In this document: positions 15,421 to 16,499 of the stretch, in pieces | Layout: each line of letters begins with the position of its first letter | How positions within the stretch are numbered: position 1 is the stretch's first letter | From: Spirochaetia bacterium | Lineage (GTDB): Bacteria > Spirochaetota > Spirochaetia > Treponematales > Breznakiellaceae | Reading direction: 5' to 3' | Assembly: GCA_026002265.1 (NCBI GenBank) | Contig: BOBG01000042.1 | Location: 1-16,499, forward strand | Length of the DNA: 16,499 nt | Position numbers and translations under genes: made by a program | Notes under the pieces: model-generated | Databases searched by the model: none | Seen by the model: the letters and a program-made list of their open reading frames with translations, nothing else | What the model was told of the DNA's origin: nothing

Positions 15421-16013
15421 ATTGTGCAATCCATCCGGAACGCCCGGCAAATAATCTCTGTATTAAGTGCGGAAACTGGTACTGTGACTCGTGCATGAAT
15501 TTCTCACAGGCTCAATCGATCTGCCGGCGTTGCAGCGGTACTGTTATTGCAAGTCATAGTAATGAAGTTAAAAAAAGCATCGAAATGCTCGACCGTGTAC
15601 AAAAATTACCGGGAAAAACTAAACGTCTGATACAGGGCGGACTGTGGGGACTAACTGGAGTACTGTTCTTTTTGGCAGCCTATATGAGCATACACTATGA
15701 GCTCCGCTTCCTGTTTCTCCCGGCCGTGGCTGCACTCGTAGGATCTTTTATTTCAATTAGACTCCTCAAACCGGGGGCAAAAAATTTAACAAAAATCCTT
15801 ACATCACAAGTAATTACATCAGCACAATTGGAAACTGTTTTGAGACTGCATGACGGCACCGTGACTGCAAAACAACTAGCATCCGCAACTTCCACTCCAG
15901 AGGATATTGCAAAAGACTATTTAAAATCTCTGGCAATAGAAGGGAAACTGTCGCCGGTTATTGATTCAGACGCGACTGAATTAACCTACACAAAAACATT
16001 TCTTCTCCCTTGA
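15417..16013 (+). CDS. B-box-type zinc-finger membrane protein
   Basis: A 198-residue protein. The N-terminal 40 residues carry a zinc-finger pattern, CAIHP...CIKCGNWYCDSCM...CRRC (Cys3, His6, Cys15, Cys18, Cys23, Cys26, Cys36, Cys39), as in bacterial B-box-type proteins. Two membrane helices follow at about 80-115 (LIQGGLWGLTGVLFFLAAY, then FLFLPAVAALVGSFISIRLL). The C-terminal 70 residues (DGTVTAKQLASATSTPEDIAKDYLKSLAIEGKL) look like a winged helix, similar in plan to the tail of the TM2 neighbour. The two probably act together at the membrane; the role is unknown. The start overlaps the TM2 stop. Confidence 0.82.
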   Translation: MNCAIHPERPANNLCIKCGNWYCDSCMNFSQAQSICRRCSGTVIASHSNEVKKSIEMLDRVQKLPGKTKRLIQGGLWGLTGVLFFLAAYMSIHYELRFLFLPAVAALVGSFISIRLLKPGAKNLTKILTSQVITSAQLETVLRLHDGTVTAKQLASATSTPEDIAKDYLKSLAIEGKLSPVIDSDATELTYTKTFLLP

Positions 16014-16086
16014 TTTGTCGGAAACATCAGGCGTTAGGTGAAATTTTGTTGTTAATAATTAAAAATATGTTATATAAAAGGAAAAA

Positions 16087-16499
16087 ATGAATAAAATCTT
16101 GGTATCCGGCCTTATAAATATTGAGACAACATTGAAAATCAATCAATTTCCAATAAATATATATTGCCAATACTAGAACAAACAGCTCAATCGGGAATAT
16201 TATATGATGGTAATAAAAGGGAAATCATTTTAGACCTTAAAAATATTCAAGAAGTAAATTATCCTATAGATAAAATTGAAAATGTATTTTCAGATATTGA
16301 TATGGCCATATTATGTAATATAAATTTCTCAAGAGAATTATTAAAAATAGCCATGGAAAAAGAAATATTAATAGCAACTGATGTTCATGTTATGAACAAT
16401 ATAAATGACGAATACAATAAAGATTTTATGGAATATTCGGATATATTATTTCTAAGCAATGAAAATATTATAGGAAAAGAATTGGGCGCAGATATAACG
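16087..16499 (+). pseudogene. PfkB-family sugar kinase, internally deleted and frameshifted
   Basis: It starts after AAAGGAAAAA with MNKILVSGLINIETTLKI, a PfkB/ribokinase-type N-terminus, and stops at 16174-16176. From about 16167 another frame (+2) continues openly to the window edge with PILEQTAQSGILYDG, DMAILCNINFSRELL and IATDVHVMNNINDEY, which are typical of the middle of the same family. The stretch normally lying between these parts, roughly 60-70 residues including the substrate-binding Gly-rich N-terminal segment, is missing. A deletion with a frame change at about 16160 explains this. The protein would not be functional. Very AT-rich; the rest of the gene is outside the window. Confidence 0.75.

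Overview
The window looks like a spirochaete chromosome, most likely a Treponema of the kind found in termite guts. This is an inference from the roughly 50% GC core, the frequent CCGG-containing words, and the mix of a fused E1 2-oxoacid dehydrogenase, multiplied Uma2 genes, a DUF6273 protein and a TM2/B-box gene pair. No rRNA or other species marker is present. I see no tRNA, rRNA, insertion sequence or CRISPR array.

Layout. (1) 1-1462, plus strand: the 3' end of a glutamate synthase small-subunit-type oxidoreductase, a 23-codon mini-ORF, and a LivF-type ABC ATPase without its usual partner genes. (2) 1547-2350, minus strand: a DUF6273 (lectin-like fold) gene whose last 120 bp are much more GC-rich than the rest, preceded by a cluster of six GATC sites in 73 bp. 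(3) 2351-11738, minus strand: a complete 2-oxoacid (pyruvate-type) dehydrogenase operon read E2 > E3 > four tandem Uma2 genes > fused E1alpha-E1beta > PHP-domain protein. The Uma2 genes form an exact 630-bp tandem array inserted between E3 and E1, and their differences are concentrated in one short segment. (4) 11862-14676, minus strand: a two-part hypothetical protein, an array of ten alternating 21-bp repeats, a Dam-type GATC adenine methyltransferase without a nuclease partner, a GNAT acetyltransferase and a frameshifted DUF5713-like gene. From about 12.8 kb this part is clearly AT-rich and looks acquired. (5) 14886-16013, plus strand: a near-consensus sigma-70 promoter driving an overlapping gene pair, a TM2-domain protein and a B-box-type zinc-finger membrane protein. 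(6) 16087 to the end: an AT-rich PfkB sugar-kinase gene that has lost an internal piece and is probably a pseudogene.

How it fits together. E1, E2 and E3 together would oxidatively decarboxylate a 2-oxoacid to acyl-CoA with NADH formation. The PHP protein follows E1 with a 1-bp gap and is probably co-translated with it. The Uma2 array should be transcribed in the same message, although nothing in the known chemistry of the complex explains it. The clearest candidates for something undescribed are the Uma2 array with its variable cassette, the possibly diversified C-terminus of the DUF6273 protein, and the GATC cluster next to that gene in a genome that carries a Dam-type methylase.
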